From Aquariibacter albus (GTDB lineage Bacteria > Pseudomonadota > Gammaproteobacteria > Burkholderiales > Burkholderiaceae_C): a stretch of DNA of 64,000 nucleotides. The position numbers and the translations under genes were made by a program. Below, piece after piece: positions 55,945-64,000 of this stretch (positions within the stretch are counted from its first letter, which is position 1; the number at the start of each line of letters is the position of its first letter). The DNA lies in NCBI RefSeq assembly GCF_014145335.1, contig NZ_JACIVI010000001.1, positions 248,001 through 312,000 on the forward strand, written 5' to 3'. The notes beneath the pieces were generated by a model that saw nothing but the letters and a program-made list of their open reading frames with translations, did not search any database and had not been told where the DNA came from.

Positions 55945-58900
55945 TCAGGCGGCGCGTGGCCAGAGACCGGCAGCCAACGCGCCCATCACACTGTCAAGCT
56001 GCCCGCCCAGCAGTTTGTCCAACTGCTTTGCACCACCATCATTGGCAAAGGCGTTGTTGACGAAAGCTTGGTCGATGACCAGTTCGTGCGTGAGTTGTTT
56101 GGCCAGGCGGTCCAGCCATTTGCGTTGCACCGGTGTCCATGCGTGTTGGGCGTAGATCTTCTGCATGGCCTGGGCCACCCGCTGATCGAAGGGCAGCAGC
56201 GCTTCGCCCAGTGCCGCTTGGCGGATGTAGGCCATGACGCCGGCAGCGATGTCCTGGTTGCTGTGCTTGCGCCAAGCGGCCTTGAGGCTGGCTTCGGAGT
56301 AGCCCGCGCCGTCAAGCAACAGGCGCACTTCCTTGAGCTGTTCGCGGGTGAGGTCCTTGGGGCGGTTGACCACCGTGGCCATGGCAACCGATTGGTTGAT
56401 CTGTTCGCGTACGAAGTGGCTGAAGCTGTCGAGGTAGTCCTCGGGCTTGGCGTACAGGCCCCAGCTTTGGCTGCGTTCCCGCAGTTCGTCGGCCTGGGTG
56501 GCGATGACGGGCATGTAGGCCGTGCCCAAGAGCTGCTTGACCTCGGCGAGTTGCAGCAGCAGGCGGGTGTTGCGGCGCAGAAATTCGGCTGCGGCCTGGG
56601 GACCACCTTCTTGCCCTATCTGGTGCAGGTGGCGGTGCAGTTGCTGCGGCGGCACGCCCCATTGCTGTTCAAGCTGGTCCAGCTTCTCTTTGAGGGCGGG
56701 CTTCTTCTCGGCCTTGTGCGCGGCGTCGCGCAGCACTCGCATGAGCTTCTGGTTGAGCTGGTCAAGCACGTCGTGAGCGTGGCTGCGGCCGGGGGCGTTG
56801 CCCGCGGCTTGGTGCGCGGCGGGGTTGTTCAGTTCGTCGAACAGTTGTTCCAGAGTGACCTTCGGGTCCTTCACGAGCGGCTGCATGGTGTTGACTGCCT
56901 GCAGCGACGCGTACAGATCCACGGGGTCGTAGATCTTGAAGACGGTCTTGCCGATTTCGTCGCAGCGCCGGGTAGCGCGGCCGATCATCTGTTCGTACAG
57001 GATGCGCGAGCGCACCCGGCGCATGAACACCAGGTGGCAGATGGGCGGCACGTCGATGCCGGTGGTCAGCAAGTCCACGGTGATGGCGATGGTGGGAAAG
57101 CGCTCGTTCTTGTAGCGGCGGATGAGCTGGTCCACCTTGTCAGACGCTCCAGTGATCTTCTCCACCGCGGCCTGGTTGTAGTGCTCGCCGTGCACGGCCT
57201 TGAGGGCGTCGCCCAGTAGCCGTTTGACCATGTCGGCATGCGCGTCGGTGGCGCAGAAGATCATGGTCTTCTCTTCGCCCATGGGGTCCAGCTCTTGCGC
57301 GAGCTGTTCACAGATGACCCGGTTGAACGGTTCGCTGATGACGCGCTTGTTGAAGCTTTCCAGCTCGAAGTGCAGTTCGTCGTCCAGTTCGGCGGTTTCT
57401 ATTTCGCCGGTGCCGAGGTTGATAGCCTCGACCTGCTGGCCGCTGTCGAAGTGAATGCCGTGCTGGCTCAGCAGGGTCTGGTAGCGGATGGGTGGCTCGT
57501 GGTCGATGAGCCAGTCGTCGGCCACGGCTTCACGGTACGAGTAGGTGTAGACCGGTCGGCCGAAGATGTCGGTGGTGTGGCGCGCCGGGGTTGCGGTCAG
57601 CCCCACCTTGACGGCGTCGAAGTAGTCGAGCACGCGCCGGTAGGTGGAGAGGTACTGGGCCTGGTCACGCAGGACGAGCTCGCCTTCAGTCATGTCCTGA
57701 TCCAGCGTGTAGCCGCGGTGGGCTTCGTCCACGATGATGCAGTCGAAGGCGTCCAGCGGCGGCGGGTTGTCGCTGCCAAAGATGCGCTTGACCATGGCCT
57801 GCACCGTGGCCACCTGCACGCGGGTTTCTGCCTCGGCGGCCATGTCCCCCAGCTCGGCAATGTTGTAGATCTTGGACAGAGGCTGGCTTTGCTCCAGCGG
57901 TGCTTCGTTGAAGGCGTCGATGGCCTGGTCGCCCAGCGCCGTGCGGTCCACCAGGAAGAGGATGCGTCGAAAGCGCTCGGCCTTGAGCAAGCGGTAGATG
58001 AGGCCGATGATGGTGCGCGTCTTGCCCGTACCGGTAGCCATGGCCAGCAGGCAGTTGGCCTGGCCGGCGGCCAGCGCGGCTTCCACCGCGCTGATGGCCT
58101 TTTGTTGGTAGTCGCGCAGGCCCAGGTAGGCAAAGCCTTCCTGTTGCAGCTTGGCTTCGGACTCGGTCTTGTTGCGGCGCAGCTGGTCGAGCAGGCCCTC
58201 GGGCGAATGGAAGCTGTGCAGCGGCTTGGCCAGGTTGCCCTGGCGGCGCAGATCGCGGAACCAGGTGCCGCTGGCTTCAGGGCTCTGCTTGACCAGCGGG
58301 CGGCCGTTGCACGAGTAGGCGAAGGGAAGATGAAACACGCCTCCCTGGCCGTCGGGCCAGGGGCCCTGGCGGCCTTCAGCCAGCCAGGCGGCTTCGTGCT
58401 CGGGCTCGATTTGCAAGCCGCGGGCGTAGCGCTCGGCCTGGCCGATCTTGCCGGCGACATTCACGTTCAAGCGCTTGGCCTCGACCGCGGCGATGGGGGT
58501 GAGACCGGCGAACAGCAGGTAATCGGCGCTCTGTTTGCCCACGGTGGGCCATTCGGCGATCGCCAAATTGCGGTTGCGCTCCGGCCGTGCGCCTTTGGCA
58601 TGGGTGAGCTCGTGGGTGTCGGCCTCCCAGCCGGCGTCCTTGAGCATCTGATCGATGAGCAGGCGAGTGGACGCTTCGTCCATCGCCACCTTCTGTGCCG
58701 CCTGGGTGGTGCGCTGCGCAAAGGCCTGAATGTCCTGCGAGCTGGGTACGGACTGCGCAGCGTTGGCGGTTTGTAGGTGGGCGTCGAACTCGGCCTTGAG
58801 GGCGGCGTAGCGGGTGCTGGCCTCTTCAGCTAGGCTTTCGTAGACGCTGCGCTCTTCGGCGGCACGTTCGGCCAGCGCGCGCTCCTGCGCCGCCTGGGCG

Positions 58901-59448
58901 GCCAGCAGCTCGGCCATCTGGGCTCTGGCCGCCTGCTCGGTCTGGGCTTGCTGCAGGTTCTGGGTGAGGTCGGCCACTTGCTGCTGCAGCGTGAGCAGCC
59001 GCTGGCTGGGGTCGTCCGGCAGGATGAAGGGACTGGGCTTGAAGTTGGGATTGCTGCCGAAGCTGCGGTGGAACCACAGCGCCACTTCGCGGGCCACCTT
59101 CAGTGCTTCCAGCCCTTCACGGTAGCCGATGCGGTGATCGGCCTGGTGCGCGGCTTCGTTGCCCCGGTGACGCAGTAGGTTGAACATCTGACGCACCTGC
59201 GCGTCCAGCCCCAGGCGCTGGTCCACCGCACGCAGCAGTTCGGCCTGGGTGGGCTGAAGCAGGCGTATGCCGATGCGGGACGCCACGTCCTGCGTGATCG
59301 ACTCTGCCAGCAACCGTAGCTTGAGCACGCAGCTGGCAGGATCGAAGGGATAGAGCCGCTCCGCGGTTGCCCCAAGATCAGCGAGCAACGGGCTGTGCTC
59401 AGCCAGAAAACTGAAATTGCTGAGTCCTTGCGCGATGTCTCTCGCCAT
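55945..59448 (-). CDS. hsdR: Type I restriction endonuclease subunit HsdR
   Basis: The 1167-residue protein opens with a DUF4145-like helical domain (about 1-120) and a Gln/Ala-rich coiled coil (about 150-240). A PD-(D/E)xK nuclease core follows (SADYLLF then AAVEAKR near residues 305-326). Next comes an SF2 motor with ATGTGKT near residue 470, VDEAHRG near residue 571 and LTATP, and a helical C-terminal domain that binds HsdM. It translocates DNA and cuts away from the site. It is the first gene of the defence operon. The N-terminal layout resembles EcoEI-type R subunits. Confidence 0.96.
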   Translation of the reverse strand: MARDIAQGLSNFSFLAEHSPLLADLGATAERLYPFDPASCVLKLRLLAESITQDVASRIGIRLLQPTQAELLRAVDQRLGLDAQVRQMFNLLRHRGNEAAHQADHRIGYREGLEALKVAREVALWFHRSFGSNPNFKPSPFILPDDPSQRLLTLQQQVADLTQNLQQAQTEQAARAQMAELLAAQAAQERALAERAAEERSVYESLAEEASTRYAALKAEFDAHLQTANAAQSVPSSQDIQAFAQRTTQAAQKVAMDEASTRLLIDQMLKDAGWEADTHELTHAKGARPERNRNLAIAEWPTVGKQSADYLLFAGLTPIAAVEAKRLNVNVAGKIGQAERYARGLQIEPEHEAAWLAEGRQGPWPDGQGGVFHLPFAYSCNGRPLVKQSPEASGTWFRDLRRQGNLAKPLHSFHSPEGLLDQLRRNKTESEAKLQQEGFAYLGLRDYQQKAISAVEAALAAGQANCLLAMATGTGKTRTIIGLIYRLLKAERFRRILFLVDRTALGDQAIDAFNEAPLEQSQPLSKIYNIAELGDMAAEAETRVQVATVQAMVKRIFGSDNPPPLDAFDCIIVDEAHRGYTLDQDMTEGELVLRDQAQYLSTYRRVLDYFDAVKVGLTATPARHTTDIFGRPVYTYSYREAVADDWLIDHEPPIRYQTLLSQHGIHFDSGQQVEAINLGTGEIETAELDDELHFELESFNKRVISEPFNRVICEQLAQELDPMGEEKTMIFCATDAHADMVKRLLGDALKAVHGEHYNQAAVEKITGASDKVDQLIRRYKNERFPTIAITVDLLTTGIDVPPICHLVFMRRVRSRILYEQMIGRATRRCDEIGKTVFKIYDPVDLYASLQAVNTMQPLVKDPKVTLEQLFDELNNPAAHQAAGNAPGRSHAHDVLDQLNQKLMRVLRDAAHKAEKKPALKEKLDQLEQQWGVPPQQLHRHLHQIGQEGGPQAAAEFLRRNTRLLLQLAEVKQLLGTAYMPVIATQADELRERSQSWGLYAKPEDYLDSFSHFVREQINQSVAMATVVNRPKDLTREQLKEVRLLLDGAGYSEASLKAAWRKHSNQDIAAGVMAYIRQAALGEALLPFDQRVAQAMQKIYAQHAWTPVQRKWLDRLAKQLTHELVIDQAFVNNAFANDGGAKQLDKLLGGQLDSVMGALAAGLWPRAA

Positions 59449-59695
59449 TGACCTCTGCTCCCCTGAGTCCTTGCAAGCTCAATTGAACCGCCCCGGGATT
59501 CGTGGAGGCCCGTTGGTGTGAGTCACGCCGAAGCGGTCAACCCAGCGGATTGGCAATAGTAGGCATCCTAGACTTCCTCGCTGGCACATATCCGATGGGT
59601 TTGATCAGCCGATGGTGGTTGAATCAGGTTCTGTTGTGAGGGTAACTCGAAGGCCTCCGAGTCGTTTTTCATAGAGGCGTGTGATTGACCCTGGG
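59449..59695. other. Right-edge island DNA, no gene seen
   Basis: This 247-base stretch upstream of hsdR has no credible gene. It must contain the promoter of the defence operon on the minus strand, but I could not place clear -35 and -10 boxes. Its right end (59681-59703) has a TGATT...GGGCCACCA sequence that looks like a decayed tRNA/tmRNA T-arm and acceptor end. Confidence 0.5.
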
Positions 59696-59742
59696 CCACC
59701 ATCTCTCCAAAGGGGCTTGCGCGAAGGCGCAAGCCCCTTTTT
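59696..59742 (+). repeat. Right direct repeat (attR-like) of the ssrA island
   Basis: This is the second copy of the 47-base ssrA-end/terminator repeat (first copy 50127-50173). The hairpin and T-run are intact, so it may also act as a terminator, but no RNA gene precedes it. Similarity stops a few bases to its left, so only the end of tmRNA was duplicated. Host DNA (copA region, very GC-rich) resumes immediately to the right. Confidence 0.85.
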
Positions 59743-59883
59743 CTTGGGTGCGGCGAAGCTGTTCGGCACACGGCGGCCCGGTGCCCGGTCGCGCGCCACG
59801 GCGCGCCGGATCGCGCTTGATCTGCGACATCCCGCGGGCCGGGGACTTGCGCCACAGTGCATCGCCCCCACATCTCAAGCCAC

Positions 59884-62244
59884 ATGATGCCGATCTTGCC
59901 CGATCCCTCGCCCGTGCGCCCTGCCGGCGGCCCGGGTTCGTCGGCTGCGGGCTGGACGCTGGCGCTCGGCGGCCTGTCCTGCGCCGCCTGCGCGCTGCGG
60001 GTGGAGCGCGCGCTGCGGGCCCTGCCCGCGGTGGCGGCGGTGGCGGTGAATCCGGTCAACGACCAGGCGCGGGTCGAGGCATTGGCCGGGCAGGCGCTGG
60101 ACCTTGCCGACTTGGTCGCTGCGGTCGAGCGGGCCGGCTACGCGGTGCTGGGCAGCGACACGCTGGGCCCTGCGCCGAGGCCGGCCGGCCCCGTGCCGGA
60201 AGAGGCCCCGATCGACGCGACCCTCGCTGCCCAGGCCCGCGCCGAAGCAGCCGCCGCCGCCGCCCGCCAAGCCGCCCAGCGCCGCGACATCCTGGGCACT
60301 GCCCTGGCCCTGCTGCTGACCCTGCCGCTGCTGCTGCCCATGCTGGCCATGCCTTTCGGCCTGCACGCCATGCCGCCGGCGGGTGTGCAGGCGGTGCTGG
60401 CCACGGGGGTGCTGTTCGGGCCGGGCCTGCGCTTCTTCCGGGCCGGCTGGGCCGCGCTGCGGGCCGGCAGCGGCAACATGGACCTGCTGGTCGCCCTGGG
60501 CAGCACGGCGGCCTGGGGCCTGTCGATGGTGCTCTGGTGGGGGGGCGAGACCGAGGCGCTCTACTTCGAGTCGGCCGCCGTCATCGTGGCCCTGGTGCGC
60601 CTGGGCAAGGCCCTGGAAGGCCGGGCCAAGCAGCGCACCGCCCAGGCCCTGCGCGCGCTGGCCACGCTGCGGCCGGCGCGGGCGCGCCTGCTGCTCGACG
60701 ATGGCCGCGAGCTGGACCGCCCGGTCGAGGCCCTGCGAGTCGGCGACCGCCTGCGCGTGCGGCCCGGCGAGCGCCTGCCCGCCGACGGCGTGCTGCTCGC
60801 CGGCCTCAGCCACCTCGATGAATCCGCCCTCAGCGGTGAAAGCCTGCCGGTGGCGCGCGGCCCGGGCGAGCGCGTGCGCGCCGGCACGCTCAATGGCGAG
60901 GGCGTGCTGGAGCTGCGCGTCAGCGCCGTCGGCGCCGAGACCACGCTGGCGCGCATCGTCCGCCTGGTCGAGACGGCCCAGGCCGCCAAGCCGCCGGTGC
61001 AGCACCTGGTCGACCGGGTGAGTGCCGTCTTCGTGCCGGCTGTGCTGGGCCTGGCCCTGCTGACCGGTCTGGGCTGGCTGCTGGCCGGCGCCGCGCCGGC
61101 CACCGCACTGCTGCATGCGGTGGCGGTGCTCGTCGTGGCCTGCCCCTGCGCGCTGGGCCTGGCCACGCCCATGGCCTTGATGGCCGGCACCGGCGTGGCC
61201 GCGCGCCATGGCCTGCTGATCCGCGATGTCGCGGCGCTGGAGGCGGCGCCGACGATCCGCGTCGTCGCCTTCGACAAGACCGGCACCCTCACCCTCGGCC
61301 AGCCGAGCCTGGCCGGCCTGCAGGCCGCGCCCGGCGTGTCGCCCGAGGAGCTGCTGCGCCTGGCCGCCGCCTTGCAGCAGGGCAGCGAGCATCCGCTGGC
61401 CCGCGCGCTCGCCCAGGCGGTGCAGGGCGGCGCGGCCGGCATCGGCCCGCTGGCGACGCCCCTGCCGCAGGCGCAGGACGCCCGCGCGCTGCCCGGCCGC
61501 GGCATCGAAGGCCGGATCGACGGGCGCCTGCTGCGCCTGGGCAGCCCGCGCCTGGCGCAGGAAGAGGGTCTGGACACCGCCCCGCTCGAGGCCGCCGCCG
61601 CCCGCGAGGCCGCCGCCGGCCGCAGCCTGGCCTGGCTGATGGCGGTGCAGCCGGCGGGCCGCCCGCGCCTGCTCGGCCTGCTCAGCTTCGGCGACCGGGT
61701 CCGCCCCGAAGCCGCCGAAGCCGTGCGCCGCCTGCGCGCGATGGGCCTGCACACCGTCATGCTCAGCGGCGACCATGCGTCCAGCGCCGAGGCCCTGGCC
61801 CGCCAGCTCGGCCTGGACGGCTGCGCATCCGGCCTGCTGCCGGCCGACAAGGCCGAGGCCATCGCCCGCCTGCGCGCGGCCCACGGCCCGGTCGCCATGG
61901 TCGGCGACGGCCTGAACGACGCGCCCGCCCTGGCCGCGGCCGACCTGGGCCTGGCCATCGGCGGGGGCACCGACCTGGCCATGGAAACCGCCGGCATCAC
62001 CCTGATGCAGGGCGACCCGCGTCGCGTGGCCGATGCGCTGGCCCTGGCCCGCCGCACCCGCCGCACCCTGGTCCAGAACCTGGGCTGGGCCTTCGGCTAC
62101 AACCTGATCGCCCTGCCGCTGGCCCTGGCCGGCCAGCTCAGCCCGGCCCTGGCCGGCACCGCCATGGCGTGCAGCAGCCTGGGCGTCGTCGCCAACGCCT
62201 GGCGCTTGCAGCGCTGGCGGCCGGCGCCGATGGAGGTTGCGTGA
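59884..62244 (+). CDS. copA: Copper-type P1B ATPase
   Basis: The 786-residue protein has one N-terminal heavy-metal domain with the metal pair C33/C36 (GGLSCAACA) and eight predicted membrane helices including the CPC motif C420-P421-C422 (VACPCALGLATP). It also has the phosphorylation motif DKTGT (D464), the GSEHPLARA histidine-proline motif, and the hinge GDGLNDAPALAAADLGLAIG. It pumps Cu(I) out of the cytoplasm. The start could be 59884 or 59887. No CueR-type regulator is adjacent, and the island ends 141 bases upstream. Downstream genes are probably functionally linked. Confidence 0.93.
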   Translation: MMPILPDPSPVRPAGGPGSSAAGWTLALGGLSCAACALRVERALRALPAVAAVAVNPVNDQARVEALAGQALDLADLVAAVERAGYAVLGSDTLGPAPRPAGPVPEEAPIDATLAAQARAEAAAAAARQAAQRRDILGTALALLLTLPLLLPMLAMPFGLHAMPPAGVQAVLATGVLFGPGLRFFRAGWAALRAGSGNMDLLVALGSTAAWGLSMVLWWGGETEALYFESAAVIVALVRLGKALEGRAKQRTAQALRALATLRPARARLLLDDGRELDRPVEALRVGDRLRVRPGERLPADGVLLAGLSHLDESALSGESLPVARGPGERVRAGTLNGEGVLELRVSAVGAETTLARIVRLVETAQAAKPPVQHLVDRVSAVFVPAVLGLALLTGLGWLLAGAAPATALLHAVAVLVVACPCALGLATPMALMAGTGVAARHGLLIRDVAALEAAPTIRVVAFDKTGTLTLGQPSLAGLQAAPGVSPEELLRLAAALQQGSEHPLARALAQAVQGGAAGIGPLATPLPQAQDARALPGRGIEGRIDGRLLRLGSPRLAQEEGLDTAPLEAAAAREAAAGRSLAWLMAVQPAGRPRLLGLLSFGDRVRPEAAEAVRRLRAMGLHTVMLSGDHASSAEALARQLGLDGCASGLLPADKAEAIARLRAAHGPVAMVGDGLNDAPALAAADLGLAIGGGTDLAMETAGITLMQGDPRRVADALALARRTRRTLVQNLGWAFGYNLIALPLALAGQLSPALAGTAMACSSLGVVANAWRLQRWRPAPMEVA

Positions 62245-62366
62245 GGGCCGCGGGGGCTTGGGCTGCCCTGGTCGCTGGGGGCGAGGTGGGCGCGTGCCAG
62301 CCGCTCCGCGCGGCGGCCTGCCCCCACGCCGGATCGGCCGCCCGCGTCCGGCCTAGACTCGCGACC

Positions 62367-62879
62367 ATGTCGTCCCGCCTGCGCCTCATCCTGCTGGCCT
62401 TGCTGATGCTGGCCCTGCCGCTGCAGGCGCAGCGCGTGCTGGCCATGGGCTGCGCGATGAACGGCCCGGCCCAGGGGGTGGGCGGGCTTTCGGGGCCTGC
62501 GGGGCCTGCGGGTCACGCAGGCCATCCGGGCCATGCGACGGCCCCTGAGCTTCACGCCGGTCACGCTGGCGATGCCGGCCCAGCCGGCTCCGCAGACCCC
62601 ACCCGCTTCGTCGACCCCGCCGGCCCCTCCGATCACACCCAGCATGCCCACGGCGAGCCGGCTGCAGACCCTGGTACCTGCGCTTTGGGCGACTGCAGCG
62701 GCGGCCACCGTTGCAGCGCGTGCAGCCTCTGCACCTTGGGCCTGGCCTTGCCGGCGGCCCTGCCGGCCTGGCCGGCTGCCCCCATGCCGGGCGAGGCGCA
62801 GCCCGAGGCGGCGCCCTTGCCCTCCGCCGACCGGGTGCCGCCCGGTCTCGACCGCCCCCCTCGAAGCCTGAGCGCCTGA
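62367..62879 (+). CDS. Small secreted His/Cys-rich protein of the copper locus
   Basis: The 170-residue protein has a signal peptide (LRLILLALLMLALPLQAQRV) and then many potential metal ligands: MGCAMN, several HAGH-type pairs, HTQHAH, and a cysteine cluster CALGDCSGGHRCSACSLC at about residues 109-126. The layout resembles small exported proteins of the DUF2946 type that precede heavy-metal efflux genes, but the match is loose. It may bind copper in the periplasm. It follows copA by 122 bases, which hold no other gene. Confidence 0.7.
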   Translation: MSSRLRLILLALLMLALPLQAQRVLAMGCAMNGPAQGVGGLSGPAGPAGHAGHPGHATAPELHAGHAGDAGPAGSADPTRFVDPAGPSDHTQHAHGEPAADPGTCALGDCSGGHRCSACSLCTLGLALPAALPAWPAAPMPGEAQPEAAPLPSADRVPPGLDRPPRSLSA

Positions 62880-62958
62880 GCCCGCGCGTCCCCCCGGGGC
62901 GCGTGTCCGGTCGGCCGCCCCGGTGCGGCCGGCCCCCTCAGCCGTCTTTGAGGTCTTC

Positions 62959-63417
62959 ATGCATTCCCCGCTTCTCCCGCCCGGCCGTCGGCTTGGGCGT
63001 GGCTGGCCTGGCCTGGCCCCGGCCGCCACCCTGGTCCTGCTGGCGGCCAGCGCCCTGGCTTCGCCGCCCCGGCCCGATCCGCTCGACCCGGCCGCGCCCG
63101 TTCCCCCGCTGCTGCACCGCTCGGCCGTGGCCGAGCACCGCAGCCTGCCCGCCACCGGCCGCGACTGGCGCGAGGCCAATGACACCGTCGGTCGCCTCGG
63201 CGGCTGGCGTGGCCACCTCGGCCCCGCATCCGGCGAGCCGCCTGCGCCGGGTGCCACGGTGCCTGCTGCTGCCGCAGGAAGGGGGGGCCCGGCGACGCCG
63301 TCGCCCGACCCGCAGCCGGGGCCGTCGGGCCACGGCGGCCACCAGGGCCACCAGGGCCACCCGTCCGCGGCCCCGGCCGGGCAGGGCGGGCCACAGGGTG
63401 TCGGGGGGGCACGATGA
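62959..63417 (+). CDS. Small exported protein with His-rich tail, copper locus
   Basis: The 152-residue protein has an N-terminal signal or anchor (to about ALASPPRP), a conserved-looking core HRSLPATGRDWREANDTVGR, LGGWRGHL, and a Pro/Gly-rich tail with HGGHQGHQGHP. Similar short proteins lie before TolC-type genes in metal-efflux loci of this order; the function is not established. TGAGG lies just upstream of the start. Its stop overlaps the next gene's ATG (ATGA), so the two are translationally coupled. Confidence 0.72.
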   Translation: MHSPLLPPGRRLGRGWPGLAPAATLVLLAASALASPPRPDPLDPAAPVPPLLHRSAVAEHRSLPATGRDWREANDTVGRLGGWRGHLGPASGEPPAPGATVPAAAAGRGGPATPSPDPQPGPSGHGGHQGHQGHPSAAPAGQGGPQGVGGAR

Positions 63418-64000
63418 GCCCTTCCAGCGCCCTGGGGCCTTCGCGTCGCTCCCTTCGCCTGCGCCTGCTGGCCCTGCCGATCCCGCTGCTGCTGGCCGCC
63501 TGCGCTGCGCCCTCCGGGCCGGCGGCTTTCGCGCCGGTGGCCGAGCAGGTGCAGGCGCGCAGCGGGCTGCGGCCCGTCTGGCCGCGCACGCCGGCCGACG
63601 AAGCCGCTGCCGAGGCCCGCAGCGCCGAGCTGCTCGCCCAGCCCCTGGGCCTGGACCAGGCCCTGGCCCTGAGCCTGCTGAAGCACCGCGGCCTGCAGGC
63701 CCGCTTCGAGGCCCTGGGCCTGGCGCAGGCCGAACTGCTGCAGGCCACCCGGCTGCCCAATCCCTCGCTGAGCGTCGGCCGCTTCCGGCAGGGCGATGAG
63801 ACGGAGATCGAGCTGCGCCTGGGCATCGACCTGCTCCGCCTGGCCCTGACCCCCTGGCTGCGACCGCTGGCCGAGGCGGATTTCGCCGCCCGTCAGCAGG
63901 CCCTGGCCGCCGAGGTGCTGGCCCACCTGGCGGCTGTGCGGCAGGCCTGGATCGAAGCGGTCGCTGCCGAGGAGCGCCTGCACTACCGCCGCCAGATCCG
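63414..64000 (+). CDS. TolC/CusC-like outer-membrane efflux lipoprotein, 3' end beyond the window
   Basis: The first 195 residues are present. A signal peptide ends in the lipobox LLAAC (residues 25-29), and the sequence then has the outer-membrane efflux pattern: LDQALALSLLKHRGLQARFE, LAQAELLQATRLPNPSLSVG and the following helix. Such proteins form the outer channel for RND or ABC metal exporters. With copA and the two metal-binding proteins upstream it suggests copper export across both membranes. The frame is still open at the window edge. Confidence 0.88.
   Translation, partial: MSPSSALGPSRRSLRLRLLALPIPLLLAACAAPSGPAAFAPVAEQVQARSGLRPVWPRTPADEAAAEARSAELLAQPLGLDQALALSLLKHRGLQARFEALGLAQAELLQATRLPNPSLSVGRFRQGDETEIELRLGIDLLRLALTPWLRPLAEADFAARQQALAAEVLAHLAAVRQAWIEAVAAEERLHYRRQI

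Larger units (their letters stand above)
50133..59742. mobile_element. ssrA-associated defence island (type I restriction plus Septu-like pair)
   Basis: About 9.6 kb lie between the two 47-base direct repeats. The DNA is visibly less GC-rich than both flanks, most so in the ATPase and HNH genes and in the 59449-59695 stretch. All five genes run on the minus strand as one coupled unit: hsdR, hsdM, hsdS, ATPase, HNH nuclease. No integrase, transposase or excisionase is present, so the island is either decayed or was moved by a recombinase supplied elsewhere. The boundaries are inferred from the repeats. The gene content is defence only. Confidence 0.78.

Noticed and set aside
57238-58776. A 512-codon plus-strand frame inside hsdR
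   Set aside because: Antisense to HsdR motor motifs; translation shows no recognisable domain.
59681-59703. Possible tRNA at the right edge of the island
   Set aside because: Only a T-arm/acceptor-like fragment is present; no D-arm or anticodon arm can be folded to its left, so it is read as a remnant next to the repeat.
50133-59742. Retron or other reverse-transcriptase system, because PtuA/PtuB occur with retron Ec78
   Set aside because: No reverse transcriptase frame or msr/msd-like structure is visible in the island.

Overview
The window is chromosomal DNA of a GC-rich betaproteobacterium, most likely a Burkholderiales member near the Rubrivivax/Leptothrix/Ideonella/Comamonadaceae group. 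The pointers are an FlhDC-type flagellar regulon, a tmRNA tag reading ANDERFALAA, the order gyrA–serC–pheA–tyrA–aroA–cmk–rpsA–ihfB–lapA–lapB, and an aroA–cmk fusion. No species assignment was possible from the sequence alone.

Region 1 (1–1509): the 5' part of a lipoprotein gene on the minus strand and a secreted alpha/beta hydrolase. Region 2 (1534–28763): a nearly continuous flagellar/chemotaxis cluster. It holds fliLMNOPQR, fliFGHIJK with divergent fliE, a secreted single-Cache protein, a soluble chemoreceptor, fliA, a P-loop-less FlhG-like gene, flhF, flhA, flhB, cheZ, cheY, motB, motA, a membrane methyltransferase, flhC, flhD and, divergently, fliC. FlhDC would switch on the basal-body and export genes. 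FliA (sigma-28) would then drive late genes, and two good sigma-28 promoters with the same -35 box are visible, one before fliC and one inside the 3' end of motB before cheY. Region 3 (28801–43074): housekeeping genes on the minus strand. These are prfB with its programmed frameshift, a ComEA-like gene, lapB/lapA, ihfB, rpsA, the aroA–cmk fusion, tyrA, pheA, serC, a DUF2059 gene and gyrA. Region 4 (43403–50174): ompA, ubiG, gph, a giant DUF748/AsmA-like gene and the tmRNA gene ssrA with its terminator.

Region 5 (about 50133–59742): a lower-GC genomic island bounded by a 47-bp near-perfect direct repeat of the ssrA 3' end plus its terminator. It carries one tightly coupled minus-strand operon: hsdR, hsdM, hsdS, an SMC/ABC-like ATPase and an HNH nuclease. 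The last two resemble the PtuA/PtuB pair of Septu, so the island looks like a composite type I restriction plus Septu-like defence locus. No integrase is present. Region 6 (59884–64000): a copper-type P1B ATPase, two small secreted His/Cys-rich proteins and the start of a TolC/CusC-like outer-membrane lipoprotein, together a probable copper-efflux locus.

The main candidates for novelty are the defence island and its restriction–Septu hybrid operon, the FlhG homologue that keeps the FlhF-activating helix but lacks the nucleotide-binding loop, and the pairing of a secreted Cache protein with a cytoplasmic chemoreceptor that has a C-terminal sensor.
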